DNA of 64,000 nucleotides from Streptomyces mirabilis (GTDB lineage: Bacteria; Actinomycetota; Actinomycetes; Streptomycetales; Streptomycetaceae), in the NCBI RefSeq assembly GCF_018310535.1, contig NZ_CP074102.1, positions 1,240,001 through 1,304,000 on the forward strand, written 5' to 3'. Position 1 is the first letter of the stretch. Each line of letters starts with the position of its first letter. The notes below the pieces were generated by a model, which did not search any database, was not told where the DNA came from, and saw only the letters and a list, made by a program, of their open reading frames with translations. Shown one piece after another: positions 8,395-16,785 of this stretch. The translations under genes and the position numbers were made by a program.

Positions 8395-9663
8395 GTGGTC
8401 GAGGAAACCCCCTGGCAGCAGGCCCTCCGCTACGCCAACCGCGCCAATCCGTACCCGTTCTACGAGGAACTCCGCGGGACACCGGTGGCGCGGCAGCCGG
8501 ACGGCACCTATGTCGTCAGTACCTACCAAGAGATCGTCGCGCTGCTGCACGACCCCCGGGTCAGTTCGGATGTCAGGAAGCTCCCCGTCCCGGTTGCGGC
8601 CCCGGCCGAGGGCTCGGCGGAGGCCGAGCCGATCACGGAGGCGGTCATCTCTTTGGAGCCGAACATCATCACCCAGGATCCACCCGAGCACGATCGAGAT
8701 CGCCGGATGATGACGCCGCGTTTCGTCGGCCCGCCCCATTCCCCTCACCTGATCTCCGACCTGGAACCCGAGATCCGCCGCATCGTGGACGGCCTTCTGG
8801 ACAACATGCGGGGCAAGACCCGGTTCGATGCCGTCGACGAGTTCGCCTACCCCCTGCCGGTGACCGTGATCTGCAAGGTCCTGGGCGTGCCGCTGGAGGA
8901 CGAGCCACGCTTCCACAGCTGGATCGAGACGGCCCTGGACGCTTTGGATTTCGGCCCCGAGGCTGCCTCCGAGGAGATGCAGAGCCGACTGGCCGGGGGT
9001 CGCCGGGCCGTGAAGGAGTTCGGGCAGTTCGCAGCTGAGCTGCTCGACCGGTACGCCCAGCAGCCCGGCCCGGGCATGCTCTCGGCGATGGTGAACGAGG
9101 ACGGCCCGGAGGGAGGGATGTCCAAGGGCGTGCTCGTGAGCAATGCTTTGCTCTTAATCTTCGCCGGGCATGAAACCACGGTCAATCTCATCGCCCACAG
9201 CGTGCTCACCCTGCTGCGGCACCCAGACGCGCTCGAGAAGCTGCGCCGTCGGCCCGAGCTGATCGTGCCCGGGGTCGAGGAGTTGCTGCGCTTCGAGTCG
9301 TCGGTGCAGTTCTGGCACACCCGCTCCGCCGTGGAAGACATCGACATCGCAGGCACCACCATCCCGAAGGGCGCGCCTATCTTCCTGGCATACGGCTCGG
9401 CGAACCGCGACCCGAAGCGGTTCGCCAACCCCGACGAGCTTGACCTCGAACGCCGGGACAACCAGCACCTCGGGTTCAGCCAGGGCATCCACTTCTGCTT
9501 CGGCGCTCCGCTCGCGCGGCTCGAAGTCCAGGTCGCGGTCGGCGAGTTCGTCCGCCGGGTGGAAAACCCCCGGCTCGTAGAGGACCCACCGCCGTACCGC
9601 CACAACCAGATCTTCCGCGGCCCGCGCCACCTCCTGGTCGACATCGACGGGATCCGCGACTGA
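8395..9663 (+). CDS. Cytochrome P450
   Basis: A 422-residue soluble bacterial P450. I-helix oxygen-binding motif AGHETT at about residue 256; K-helix EELLRFE; heme-binding loop GFSQGIHFCFGAPLARLE with the thiolate cysteine near residue 368. I chose the GTG at 8395, preceded by AAGGAGGGG at a 5-base spacing, over the upstream ATG at 8347, which has no comparable site. It lies between its ferredoxin/reductase genes and an alcohol dehydrogenase, so a hydroxylation followed by oxidation of the new alcohol is plausible (inference). Codon 254 at 9154-9156 is TTA, read in Streptomyces by the developmentally controlled bldA tRNA. Substrate unknown. Confidence 0.95.
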   Translation: MVEETPWQQALRYANRANPYPFYEELRGTPVARQPDGTYVVSTYQEIVALLHDPRVSSDVRKLPVPVAAPAEGSAEAEPITEAVISLEPNIITQDPPEHDRDRRMMTPRFVGPPHSPHLISDLEPEIRRIVDGLLDNMRGKTRFDAVDEFAYPLPVTVICKVLGVPLEDEPRFHSWIETALDALDFGPEAASEEMQSRLAGGRRAVKEFGQFAAELLDRYAQQPGPGMLSAMVNEDGPEGGMSKGVLVSNALLLIFAGHETTVNLIAHSVLTLLRHPDALEKLRRRPELIVPGVEELLRFESSVQFWHTRSAVEDIDIAGTTIPKGAPIFLAYGSANRDPKRFANPDELDLERRDNQHLGFSQGIHFCFGAPLARLEVQVAVGEFVRRVENPRLVEDPPPYRHNQIFRGPRHLLVDIDGIRD

Positions 9664-9686
9664 CTCGGCATGCGTGAAGGATCGCT

Positions 9687-10733
9687 ATGCGGGCTTTTCA
9701 GCTAGTCGGATGGCAGCAACCGCCAGAGCTGCGCGAGGTGCCGGTGCCCGAGCCCGGGCCGGGGCAGGTCCTGATGAAGGTCGGGGGTGCCGGTGCGTGC
9801 CACTCGGATCTGCACATCATGGAGGCACCCGGACCACCACCCGGGTTCGCCACGGAACTACCCTTCACGCTCGGCCATGAGAATGCGGGATGGGTGGAGA
9901 AGCTGGGACCGGGTGTCACCGGGTTCGCGGCGGGAGACCCTGTGATGGTCTACGGCCCCTGGGGCTGTGGAGTGTGTGCCAACTGCCGGGAGGGCCGGGA
10001 GAACTACTGCCAGAAGGTCAGTGGTCAGGGCGGCGGCCTGGGAGGCGGTCACGACGGCGGAATGGCTGAGTACCTGCTGGTCCCGGCGGCGCGATTCCTG
10101 ATTCCGCTGGGCACCCTCGACCCGTGCCAGGCCGCCCCGCTCAGCGACGCGGGGCTGACCAGCTATCACGCCGTCAAGCGATCGGTGCACCTGCTGGGGC
10201 CGGGCTCGACCGCGGTGGTGATCGGGGTCGGCGGTCTGGGCCAGATGGCCATCCAGACGGTGCGAGCGCTCAGCGCGGCGACCACGGTCGTCGCCGTGGA
10301 CACCGATGCCGGCAAGCTGGAGACCGCCAAGCGCATGGGCGCGGACGAGGTGCTGTTCTCGGGCGAGGAGGCGGTCACGCGCATCAAGGACATGACGGGG
10401 CAGCAGGGCGCTCAGCTCGTGCTGGACATGGTCGGCATAGACCCGACTCTGCGGATGGCTGCTCAGGTGGCCAGGGTGCTTGGCCACGTGACCATCGTCG
10501 GTCTCGGCGGCGGAGCCCTGCCCGTCAATTTCTCGAGCCCGCCGCACGAGTGCTCGGTCGCCTCGCCCTACTGGGGCTCCCTTCCCGAACTGATGGAAGT
10601 GATCACCCTCGCCCAGCAGCAAAAGATCAAGATGCTGGTCGAGCACTTCCCCTTGGAACGCGCCTACGAGGCATACCAGCTCCTGCACGACGGCAAGATC
10701 CAAGGACGCGCCGTCATCACCCCCCACCCGTGA
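9687..10733 (+). CDS. Zinc-dependent alcohol dehydrogenase (MDR)
   Basis: A 348-residue medium-chain dehydrogenase. Catalytic zinc ligands: Cys in GACHSDLHIM and His-Glu in LGHENAGWVE. Structural zinc site: CGVCANCREGRENYC. Nucleotide fold: VVIGVGGLGQMAIQ, with an aspartate after the second strand (VAVDTDAGK) that favours NAD+. GAAGGA sits 6 bases before the ATG, 23 bases after the P450 stop. It most likely oxidises an alcohol made by the P450 or supplies reducing power to the chain; the first is the commoner arrangement. Intact and full length. Confidence 0.92.
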   Translation: MRAFQLVGWQQPPELREVPVPEPGPGQVLMKVGGAGACHSDLHIMEAPGPPPGFATELPFTLGHENAGWVEKLGPGVTGFAAGDPVMVYGPWGCGVCANCREGRENYCQKVSGQGGGLGGGHDGGMAEYLLVPAARFLIPLGTLDPCQAAPLSDAGLTSYHAVKRSVHLLGPGSTAVVIGVGGLGQMAIQTVRALSAATTVVAVDTDAGKLETAKRMGADEVLFSGEEAVTRIKDMTGQQGAQLVLDMVGIDPTLRMAAQVARVLGHVTIVGLGGGALPVNFSSPPHECSVASPYWGSLPELMEVITLAQQQKIKMLVEHFPLERAYEAYQLLHDGKIQGRAVITPHP

Positions 10734-10792
10734 GTACCGTCATCAAGGCGACCGGGCTGGTGCCGTAGGCCGTAACTGTTGGAGGAAACGTC

Positions 10793-10939
10793 ATGGAGGC
10801 GGTGGCCGGTGCGATCGCTGGACCGGGCCGGTGGCGGACGGCGCAGTCAGCAGCGGGCGTGGTAACGGCAGCTGTGTCGGCGCCTGTGACCGTGACGGGC
10901 GCCGGGCTGATGAAAGCGGCCTGTCGGTGCTTGCCGTGA
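10793..10939 (+). CDS. 48-codon leader-like ORF coupled to the lipid kinase
   Basis: ATG at 10793 follows GGAGGA with a 6-base spacer, one of the best ribosome sites in this part of the window. It opens a 48-codon frame beginning MEAVAGAIAGPG and ending MKAACRCLP. The TGA overlaps the GTG of the next gene as GTGA. The product has a moderately hydrophobic Ala/Val-rich middle and two cysteines near the end. I recognise no family. It may be a leader peptide providing translational coupling, or the remnant of a phosphatase domain that often precedes this type of kinase. Direct evidence is limited to the ribosome site and the overlap. Confidence 0.5.
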   Translation: MEAVAGAIAGPGRWRTAQSAAGVVTAAVSAPVTVTGAGLMKAACRCLP

Positions 10940-11940
10940 CCGAGAACGCGTTCCGACCGGTGACAGCTGCGCGGCGGCCGTATCTGATCGTGAATCCCCG
11001 TTCGGGAGGAGGGAAGGCGAGCCGGTTCCGGATCGCGGAAAAGGCCCGTGCGTTGGGGGCTCAGGTTCTCCTGCTCGATCCTTCCCGGCCCCAGGACCTC
11101 GCGACCGTCGCCCGACGCGCGGTGGATGACGGTGCGGATCTACTGGGGGTGGCCGGCGGAGACGGCACGCAGGCACGTGTCGCCGGGGTGGCTGCGAAGA
11201 GCGGTCTTCCTTTCGTGGTCATTCCGGCCGGTACCCGCAACCACTTCGCGATGGACCTCGGCCTGGACCGTGAAGACCCTTCGGCCGCGCTGGAGGCCCT
11301 GACGGACGGCGTCGAACTGTGCGTGGATCTCGGGTTCGCAGGCGAGCGGGTGTTCGTCAACAACGTGTCGTTCGGTGCCTATGCCGCCCTGGTGCAGGAC
11401 CCGGCCTATCGGGAGGACAAGATCGGCACCGTGGTGCGGATCCTCCCGGAATTCCTGGCCCGCCACGAGGGCCCGGAGCTGGTGGTACGCGCCGGGCTGC
11501 TCACTGTGGACCGGCCTGATGCCGTGCTGGTGAGCAACAACCCCTACCGGGTCGATGACCCGGCCGGGCTTGCCAGGCGTGCGCAGCTGGACTCCGGGTT
11601 CCTGGGGGTACTGGCCGCCAGGGCGGAGACGCCCGCCGAGACGGCCGCCCGGCTGCGAGGTGGGCAGACGCACGGCCTGACGCAAGGCCTGACCAATCTG
11701 GCCACCTCTGAAGAGGTTGTCGTCGATGCCGACGTCCCGTTCGTCCCCGTCGGGCTGGACGGTGAAGCCGTCACCCTGGCGACTCCCGTGCGGTGCCGGA
11801 TCAGTCCCCGAACGCTACGGGTACGGGTTCCCCGCCACCGGCCGGGCGCCGCGCCCGCCGAGCGGCCGCCGGGCTGGGGCACCATCCGGCGGGTGGTCTC
11901 GGCTGTCGAGCGAACTGTTCACGACCGTCATACCGGCTGA
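10936..11940 (+). CDS. Diacylglycerol kinase-family lipid kinase
   Basis: A 334-residue protein with the DAGK catalytic fold. LIVNPRSGGGKASR lies near residue 20, the nucleotide-binding motif VAGGDGTQARVAGVA near residue 73, and VIPAGTRNHFAMDLGLD just after. The C-terminal half is the beta-sandwich of bacterial lipid kinases, with FVNNVSFGAYAALV and a final VPVGLDGE. It should phosphorylate diacylglycerol or a related lipid at the inner face of the membrane. The GTG at 10936 overlaps the stop of the 48-codon ORF; an upstream in-frame GTG at 10831 is possible but has no ribosome site. Many actinobacterial relatives carry an N-terminal PAP2 phosphatase, which is absent here. Confidence 0.85.
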   Translation: MTENAFRPVTAARRPYLIVNPRSGGGKASRFRIAEKARALGAQVLLLDPSRPQDLATVARRAVDDGADLLGVAGGDGTQARVAGVAAKSGLPFVVIPAGTRNHFAMDLGLDREDPSAALEALTDGVELCVDLGFAGERVFVNNVSFGAYAALVQDPAYREDKIGTVVRILPEFLARHEGPELVVRAGLLTVDRPDAVLVSNNPYRVDDPAGLARRAQLDSGFLGVLAARAETPAETAARLRGGQTHGLTQGLTNLATSEEVVVDADVPFVPVGLDGEAVTLATPVRCRISPRTLRVRVPRHRPGAAPAERPPGWGTIRRVVSAVERTVHDRHTG

Positions 11941-12218
11941 CCGAAGCCGACCGGGCAGACGCGCGGACTTCCCCCGTCACCATGTGCGCACCACAGCGGT
12001 CACCACGTGTGCACACAGCGCGCGGCCCTGGCTGGCGACGCTCCGCGCAGCGCAGCACGCCCCGGACAGGACGGGCGGATGCGGGATCAGCCGCGATGGT
12101 GGCGGACGACGGTGATCTGGGAGTGTTGCCGAGCGGGCGGCGGACGCCGGAGCGAGCGTTGCCGCGGCCGTGCGGCCTTTCGCTGTTCGCCGGTGGCCGA
12201 CCGTTCCGGCTCCGGAGA

Positions 12219-12658
12219 TCAGTGCTGGGGGTGCGGACGGTGGAACAGGAGGCGCCGCTGGGCGGCGGGGGCCGGAACAAGACGGCCCATTTCGGCGCCC
12301 ATCATGATGGCCCGGACCACCTCGGTCAGGCCCAGGACTATGGCCATGATGCCCACCACCAGGGTGAGTGCCGCGATTGTCGGCGTACTCCTCTGGCTCA
12401 CTTGTACGCCGACAGCGATCGAGGCGAACGGCGAGACGATCAGCACAATGCCCGCCAGAGCGCTGATGATCCCGACAGCCACATGCCAGCCTGGGGCCGG
12501 CATGTCCTGGGCGGAGGCCGCCGCGGCCGTCTCCATGGTGCCGCGCAGCAGCCGGCTGAAGCCGATCCACAGGGCGAGCAGCAGGATCGACTCCAGGGCG
12601 CCCCGGAAGCAGATCAACCCCAGCAGGATGGAGAGCGCGCCTGTGAGGCGAGTGTCTG
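12219..12658 (-). pseudogene. N-terminally truncated HdeD-like membrane protein
   Basis: On the minus strand the frame reads TGALSILLGLICFRGALES, then GWHVAVGIISALAGIVLIVSPFASIAVG and LTLVVGIMAIVLGLTEVVRAI. These are the repeating hydrophobic pairs of HdeD/DUF308 membrane proteins. An in-frame TGA lies just upstream near 12658 and no ATG or GTG precedes the homology; the only candidate start is a TTG at 12617. About 60 residues, one or two membrane helices, are missing compared with the usual 190-200. Probably a 5'-truncated gene, though a short TTG-initiated product cannot be excluded. The family is linked to acid or membrane stress in other bacteria. Confidence 0.65.
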
Positions 12659-12701
12659 ATAATCAACGGCGGATCTGATGATCAAGGAGCCATTCCCCTC
12701 T

Positions 12702-13337
12702 TCACGCTGCGGCGGGAAGGGGCCGCCGGGCGAGGTCACGGGCCTCATCCGGGGAGAGGCCGAGCATGTGCAGAATCATCTCGGCCATCGTGCCTGCGGC
12801 CTGGTCGCTGTCGGCCTCGGGCTGGTTGGACCACAGCTCCAGGAGCGCCAGCAGGCTGCCGTTCAGCACGGTCAGGGCGATCACCGGGTCGACCACGGTG
12901 AACCGGCCTGCGGCCATGCCCTGCTCCACGTCGCGCTTCGCCCGCGGAGCCAGTCCGTCGCCGGCGCATATCCGACCGAGCTGGCTGTGGCACAGGATCT
13001 GCATGATCTCCGGGTATGACTCGGCCATGCGCGCGCTGAGCCGCACGCCCCCAGCGAGGCGCTCGGCGGGATCATCGACGCCGCGCAGGCGTTCGTCGAT
13101 GGCTTGGGCGTACTCCTCGAGTGCATCGGCCACGGCTGCGTCGAACAGGTCCGGCTTGCCCGTGAAGTGGTTGTAGAAGGAGCCGAGGCCCACGTCCGCG
13201 CGCTCCGCGATGGCATGGATGCTGGCGCTGACTCCACCGGACTCGGCCAGGATCTTCCGTGCAGCGCGGACGAGTGCGTGGCGGGTCTCGGCACGACGGC
13301 GTTCGAATCGGTTCCTACGTGGGGCTGGCATCGGCAT
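12702..13337 (-). CDS. TetR-family transcriptional regulator
   Basis: A 211-residue protein. The N-terminal helix-turn-helix spans about residues 17-65 (ALVRAARKILAESGG, then ADVGLGSFYNHFTGKPDLF, the recognition-helix signature), followed by an all-helical ligand-binding domain of about 140 residues. It should act as a dimeric repressor responding to a small molecule. It faces away from a 420-base non-coding region and from the phosphatase gene. Its targets are not obvious; autoregulation or control of the HdeD-like gene beside it on the same strand is possible. It looks intact. Confidence 0.88.
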   Translation of the reverse strand: MPMPAPRRNRFERRRAETRHALVRAARKILAESGGVSASIHAIAERADVGLGSFYNHFTGKPDLFDAAVADALEEYAQAIDERLRGVDDPAERLAGGVRLSARMAESYPEIMQILCHSQLGRICAGDGLAPRAKRDVEQGMAAGRFTVVDPVIALTVLNGSLLALLELWSNQPEADSDQAAGTMAEMILHMLGLSPDEARDLARRPLPAAA

Positions 13338-13759
13338 GCTCCATGAATAAGAGCAGCAGTTCTGATGGATTCATCATTGCACTGCCCACCTCGGGTATCC
13401 ACCCTGGCCCACCAATCCCGACTCCGCGTTGCGCGATGCGCGATGCGCGATGCGCGATGCGACAGTGCACGACCACATCTGGCGATTTGATCAAATTTGA
13501 GGGACTTGACGATGAAGCGTTCGTAACTGACTATCTCATCAGAAGTGGACAAAGTGGTCCAAGGTCGGCAAACGTCGCGCCGGTGAACCACTCAACCATC
13601 GGCGAGGCAGCGCGCTCCATCGCACGCCCGTCGCGGCCGGTCACGCCAGGGCGCTCCTCAGACCCCGGCCACCATCACCGTTCCGACACGGCTGCAGATC
13701 GGCCCGACGCCGCACATGCCGACGCTGTCTCACACCTCCGCACCGATGGGAAGAACCGG
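13338..13759. other. 422-base non-coding region with locally low GC
   Basis: No gene recognised. GC content drops visibly around 13480-13560 (GATTTGATCAAATTTGAGGG), which contains the 11-base palindrome-like TTGATCAAATT. Promoters for the divergent TetR and phosphatase genes must lie here. It also holds the 7-bp tandem repeat listed separately. Confidence 0.4.
13432..13459. repeat. Four tandem copies of CGCGATG
   Basis: A perfect 7-base unit, CGCGATG, repeated four times without interruption between the TetR and phosphatase genes. It may vary by slippage between strains. No function can be assigned. Confidence 0.85.
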
Positions 13760-16219
13760 ATGACGAAGACCGACCGCACGCCGCTCGCCGAGCCGGTGGG
13801 CCCCCGAGAAATCCCCGATGCGGCAATAGCGATGCTCGATACGGAGGGGACCGTGGTGGGGTGGACGCACGCCGCCGAGCAGCTTGTCGGATACTCGGCC
13901 GGGGAAGTGGTGGGCCGGTCCGCCGCACACGTGCTGCCGCCCGCTGAGGACGCCCCGAGCGCTTCGGCGTTCGCCGAGCAGTGCCGTGCCCAGGATGGCT
14001 GGTCCGGCACCGTGATGGTCCGCCACCGCGACGGCCACGCCATCAAGATGACGCTGCGGATCTCGCTGCTGTGGGGGCAGGACGCCGGCACCCGGTGGCT
14101 GGTGTCCGTGACCGACATCGGCACCCTGTCCTCGGGGGCGCCCAACGGAGCTGTGCGGGAGTCGCTCCTGGCCCGCGCACCGATCGGCATCGCCGTCTAT
14201 GACCCGCAGCTGCGCTGTACCTGGGTGAGCGACGTCATGGAGCGCCACGTTGGCGTACCTCGTGACCGATGGTTCGGACGCCGCCTGAAAGATCTGTTCC
14301 CTGGCTTCGAGGCGGAAGCGCTCGAGTCAGTGATGCGGCAGGTGCTGGAGAGCGGCCCCACCAAGGTCCACGAGTACCGGGCGTGGCCGCCGGCGGACCG
14401 GGGCAGGGCGCACGTGTTCTCGGCCTCGTTCTTCTGCCTCCAGGACGCGGACGGCAAGGCACTGGGCGTGTGCTCCATGAGCGTGGACGTCACCGGCAAC
14501 CGGCGGGCCCGGGAGCGCCTGGCCATCCTCAGCGAAGCCAGCACGCGCATCGGCAGCACCCTCGATTTCATGCAGACCGGTCAGGAACTGGCCGACCTTG
14601 CCGTGCCCCTGCTGGCCGACATCGCCGTCGTCGACCTGATGGAGTCGGTTCCGTTCGGACTTGAGCCCTCCGCACGGATCGGCACGACGAGCCGCCGCCC
14701 TGTGTTGCGCCGTGCCGGCGTGGCCTCCATCGATCTGGGTGTCCTGGAGTTGCCGGCGGTGCGCGAAGAGGTGATCCACGTCCCCGCGACCTCGTCATTC
14801 GGCGCCGCCCTGCGCACGGGCAGGTCTCAGCTGGAACCGGTGCTGGACACCTATGCCGGCCCATGGGTCGACCATGATCCGACGCGGGCGCAGAAGATCC
14901 GTGACAGCGGGATCCACTCTTTGATGGTCGTACCGATCCGTGCGCGGCGCTGTGTACTGGGACTGGCGGTGTTCGGTCGCTCCGAGGAGCCGACGCCGTT
15001 CCAGGAGGACGACCTCCTCCTCGCCGAAGAGCTCGTCACCCGGGCCGCGCTCAGCCTGGACAACGCTCTCCAGTACGCCCGCCAACGCACCGCGGCCCTG
15101 ACGCTCCAACGCGACCTGCTCCCCCACCATGTGGGAGGCGGCGCCGCCCTTGATGTGGCCTCGCGCTATGTGCCGGCCGACATGGACCATGGCGTGGGAG
15201 GCGACTGGTTCGACGTGATCAAGCTGTCTGGCGCCCGGGTGGCCCTCGTCGTCGGAGATGTGGTCGGACACGGCATCAACGCCGCGGCGACGATGGGCCG
15301 ATTGCGCACCGCCGTCCGCACGCTCGCGGACATGGAATTGCCTCCCCATGAACTGCTGACGCACCTCGATGACACGGTCAGGCGGCTGAGCGAGGAAGAT
15401 GCCGACGCTCCGGACCAGGCCCCCGCGGCGGTGGGCGCCACCTGTCTGTATGCCGTCTACGACCCGGTCACCCGGCGGTGCACGATGGCGCGGGCCGGGC
15501 ATCCCCCGCCCGCGATCATCGACCCGCAGGGCCACATCACTTTCCCCGACATGCCCGCCGGGGCCCCGCTCGGCCTCGGCCTCGGTCTGGTCCCCTTCGA
15601 GTCCGTGGAACTGGAAGTGCCCGAGGGAACTCTGCTCGCGCTCTACACCGACGGCCTGGTCGAGTCCCGCGACGACGACATCGACGTGGGCCTGGATCGC
15701 CTGGGCGCCGCCCTGGCAGAGTCGGGTTCGTCCCTGGAAGACCTGTGCTCTCACGTGATCGAGACCTTGCCCACTCAGTCCCCGGCCGACGATGTCACCT
15801 TGCTCCTTGCGCGGACTCACGGACTCGAACCGGCCCAGGTCGCCTCCTGGGACCTGCCGAACGATCCGGCCGCTGTCCGCATCGCCCGGCAGGCAGCCGC
15901 CCGTCAGCTCGGCGAATGGGGGCTTGAGCATCTGGTGCCCACCGAGCAGCTGATCGTCAGTGAACTGGTCACCAACGCCATCCGCTACGGCGGCGGGCCG
16001 ATACGCCTACGGCTCATCCAGCACCAGGTCTTGACGTGCGAAGTCTCCGACAGCAACACCAGCCACCCACGCCCCCGTCATCCCCACACCATCGACGAGA
16101 ACGGCCGCGGTCTCTTCCTCGTCGCTCAGTTGTCCCGCAGGTGGGGCTCACGCTCCGCAACGGACGGCAAGGTCGTCTGGGCCGAACAAGACCTGCCCTC
16201 CAAAGCCGTTGCGATGTGA
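13760..16219 (+). CDS. PAS-PAS-GAF-SpoIIE phosphatase with ATPase domain
   Basis: An 819-residue multidomain regulator. Residues about 15-110 form one PAS domain and 125-250 a second (RAPIGIAVYDPQLRCTWVSD). About 255-430 is a GAF domain, and 440-650 a SpoIIE/PP2C phosphatase (LQRDLLPHHV; metal-site GGDWFDVI; VGDVVGHG). About 680-815 is an HATPase of the anti-sigma type (SELVTNAIRYGGGPI; GRGLFLVAQLS). Such proteins dephosphorylate anti-anti-sigma factors, and the ATPase domain can phosphorylate or bind them, so both activities may reside in one chain. Streptomyces have dozens of these (OsaC/RsbU-like). The ATG at 13760 has only a weak GGGAAGAA site. No sigma factor gene is adjacent, so partners are likely encoded elsewhere. 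Confidence 0.9.
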   Translation: MTKTDRTPLAEPVGPREIPDAAIAMLDTEGTVVGWTHAAEQLVGYSAGEVVGRSAAHVLPPAEDAPSASAFAEQCRAQDGWSGTVMVRHRDGHAIKMTLRISLLWGQDAGTRWLVSVTDIGTLSSGAPNGAVRESLLARAPIGIAVYDPQLRCTWVSDVMERHVGVPRDRWFGRRLKDLFPGFEAEALESVMRQVLESGPTKVHEYRAWPPADRGRAHVFSASFFCLQDADGKALGVCSMSVDVTGNRRARERLAILSEASTRIGSTLDFMQTGQELADLAVPLLADIAVVDLMESVPFGLEPSARIGTTSRRPVLRRAGVASIDLGVLELPAVREEVIHVPATSSFGAALRTGRSQLEPVLDTYAGPWVDHDPTRAQKIRDSGIHSLMVVPIRARRCVLGLAVFGRSEEPTPFQEDDLLLAEELVTRAALSLDNALQYARQRTAALTLQRDLLPHHVGGGAALDVASRYVPADMDHGVGGDWFDVIKLSGARVALVVGDVVGHGINAAATMGRLRTAVRTLADMELPPHELLTHLDDTVRRLSEEDADAPDQAPAAVGATCLYAVYDPVTRRCTMARAGHPPPAIIDPQGHITFPDMPAGAPLGLGLGLVPFESVELEVPEGTLLALYTDGLVESRDDDIDVGLDRLGAALAESGSSLEDLCSHVIETLPTQSPADDVTLLLARTHGLEPAQVASWDLPNDPAAVRIARQAAARQLGEWGLEHLVPTEQLIVSELVTNAIRYGGGPIRLRLIQHQVLTCEVSDSNTSHPRPRHPHTIDENGRGLFLVAQLSRRWGSRSATDGKVVWAEQDLPSKAVAM

Positions 16220-16477
16220 CGCGCTGCCGACCGGGCGGCCGACGGCCGCCACAGCATGCCGATCTCTCCAGCCGCAGGCTCTCGTAAAGGAAAGCAGAGA
16301 TGGATATGGACAATGTCAAGAACGCCTGCTCGGCAGGCGCCTCCCAAGGATCAGGGCGGAGGGCTCCACGGAGGTCCTCGTCCTGGCGGCCCCTACACGC
16401 CACGTCGCCGACCACGAGCAGGGCGCAGCGCTCCTGCGTGCACTGTCCGCACAGAACCGGATCACGATCGCTGTGCA

Positions 16478-16785
16478 CGACACCCCGCACGCGCGGGGAT
16501 GGTCCCAGCCATGTCGACCTGGGTCCGATGCCGAACCTCTGCTCCTCGCACGCGCGGGAATGGTTCCCAGATCGGTACGATCGTCCCCGACGGGGCTGCC
16601 TGCTCCCCGCCCGCTCAGGGATGGTCTCGCGTTGCCGAGCGACAGCGCGGCCGGCCTACATGAAGAACAACGTGCGGGCCCTGGGCAACAGAGCTCTGCT
16701 CCCCGCACCCGCGGGGATGTTCCCATGCCGGTGCAGAAGCTTGCCCAGCTTCTCGGCTGCTCCCCACACCCCCCGGGATAGTCCC
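16478..16785 (+). CRISPR. Decayed five-repeat CRISPR remnant (type I-E-like repeats)
   Basis: Five copies of a roughly 29-base repeat with core CTGCTCCCCGCACGCGCGGG followed by GATGGTCCC lie at 16478-16506, 16539-16568, 16600-16628, 16696-16724 and 16757-16785. Intervals are 32, 31, 67 and 32 bases, matching type I-E spacing except for one abnormal gap. The repeats resemble those of actinobacterial type I-E arrays (general knowledge). None is identical to another: copies differ at about two to five positions, and the second has a one-base insertion. No cas genes occur in the window. An active array keeps repeats nearly identical, so this is an eroded orphan. Confidence 0.78.

Noticed and set aside
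11941..12218. Gene between the lipid kinase and the HdeD-like remnant
   Set aside because: Frames there have no ribosome site or homology; the stretch is under 300 bases.
16230..16480. Possible protein fragment reading TEVLVLAAPTRHVADHEQGA before the CRISPR remnant
   Set aside because: Looks protein-like over about 45 codons but matches no family I know, lacks a start and ribosome site, and ends in the repeats; too weak to list.
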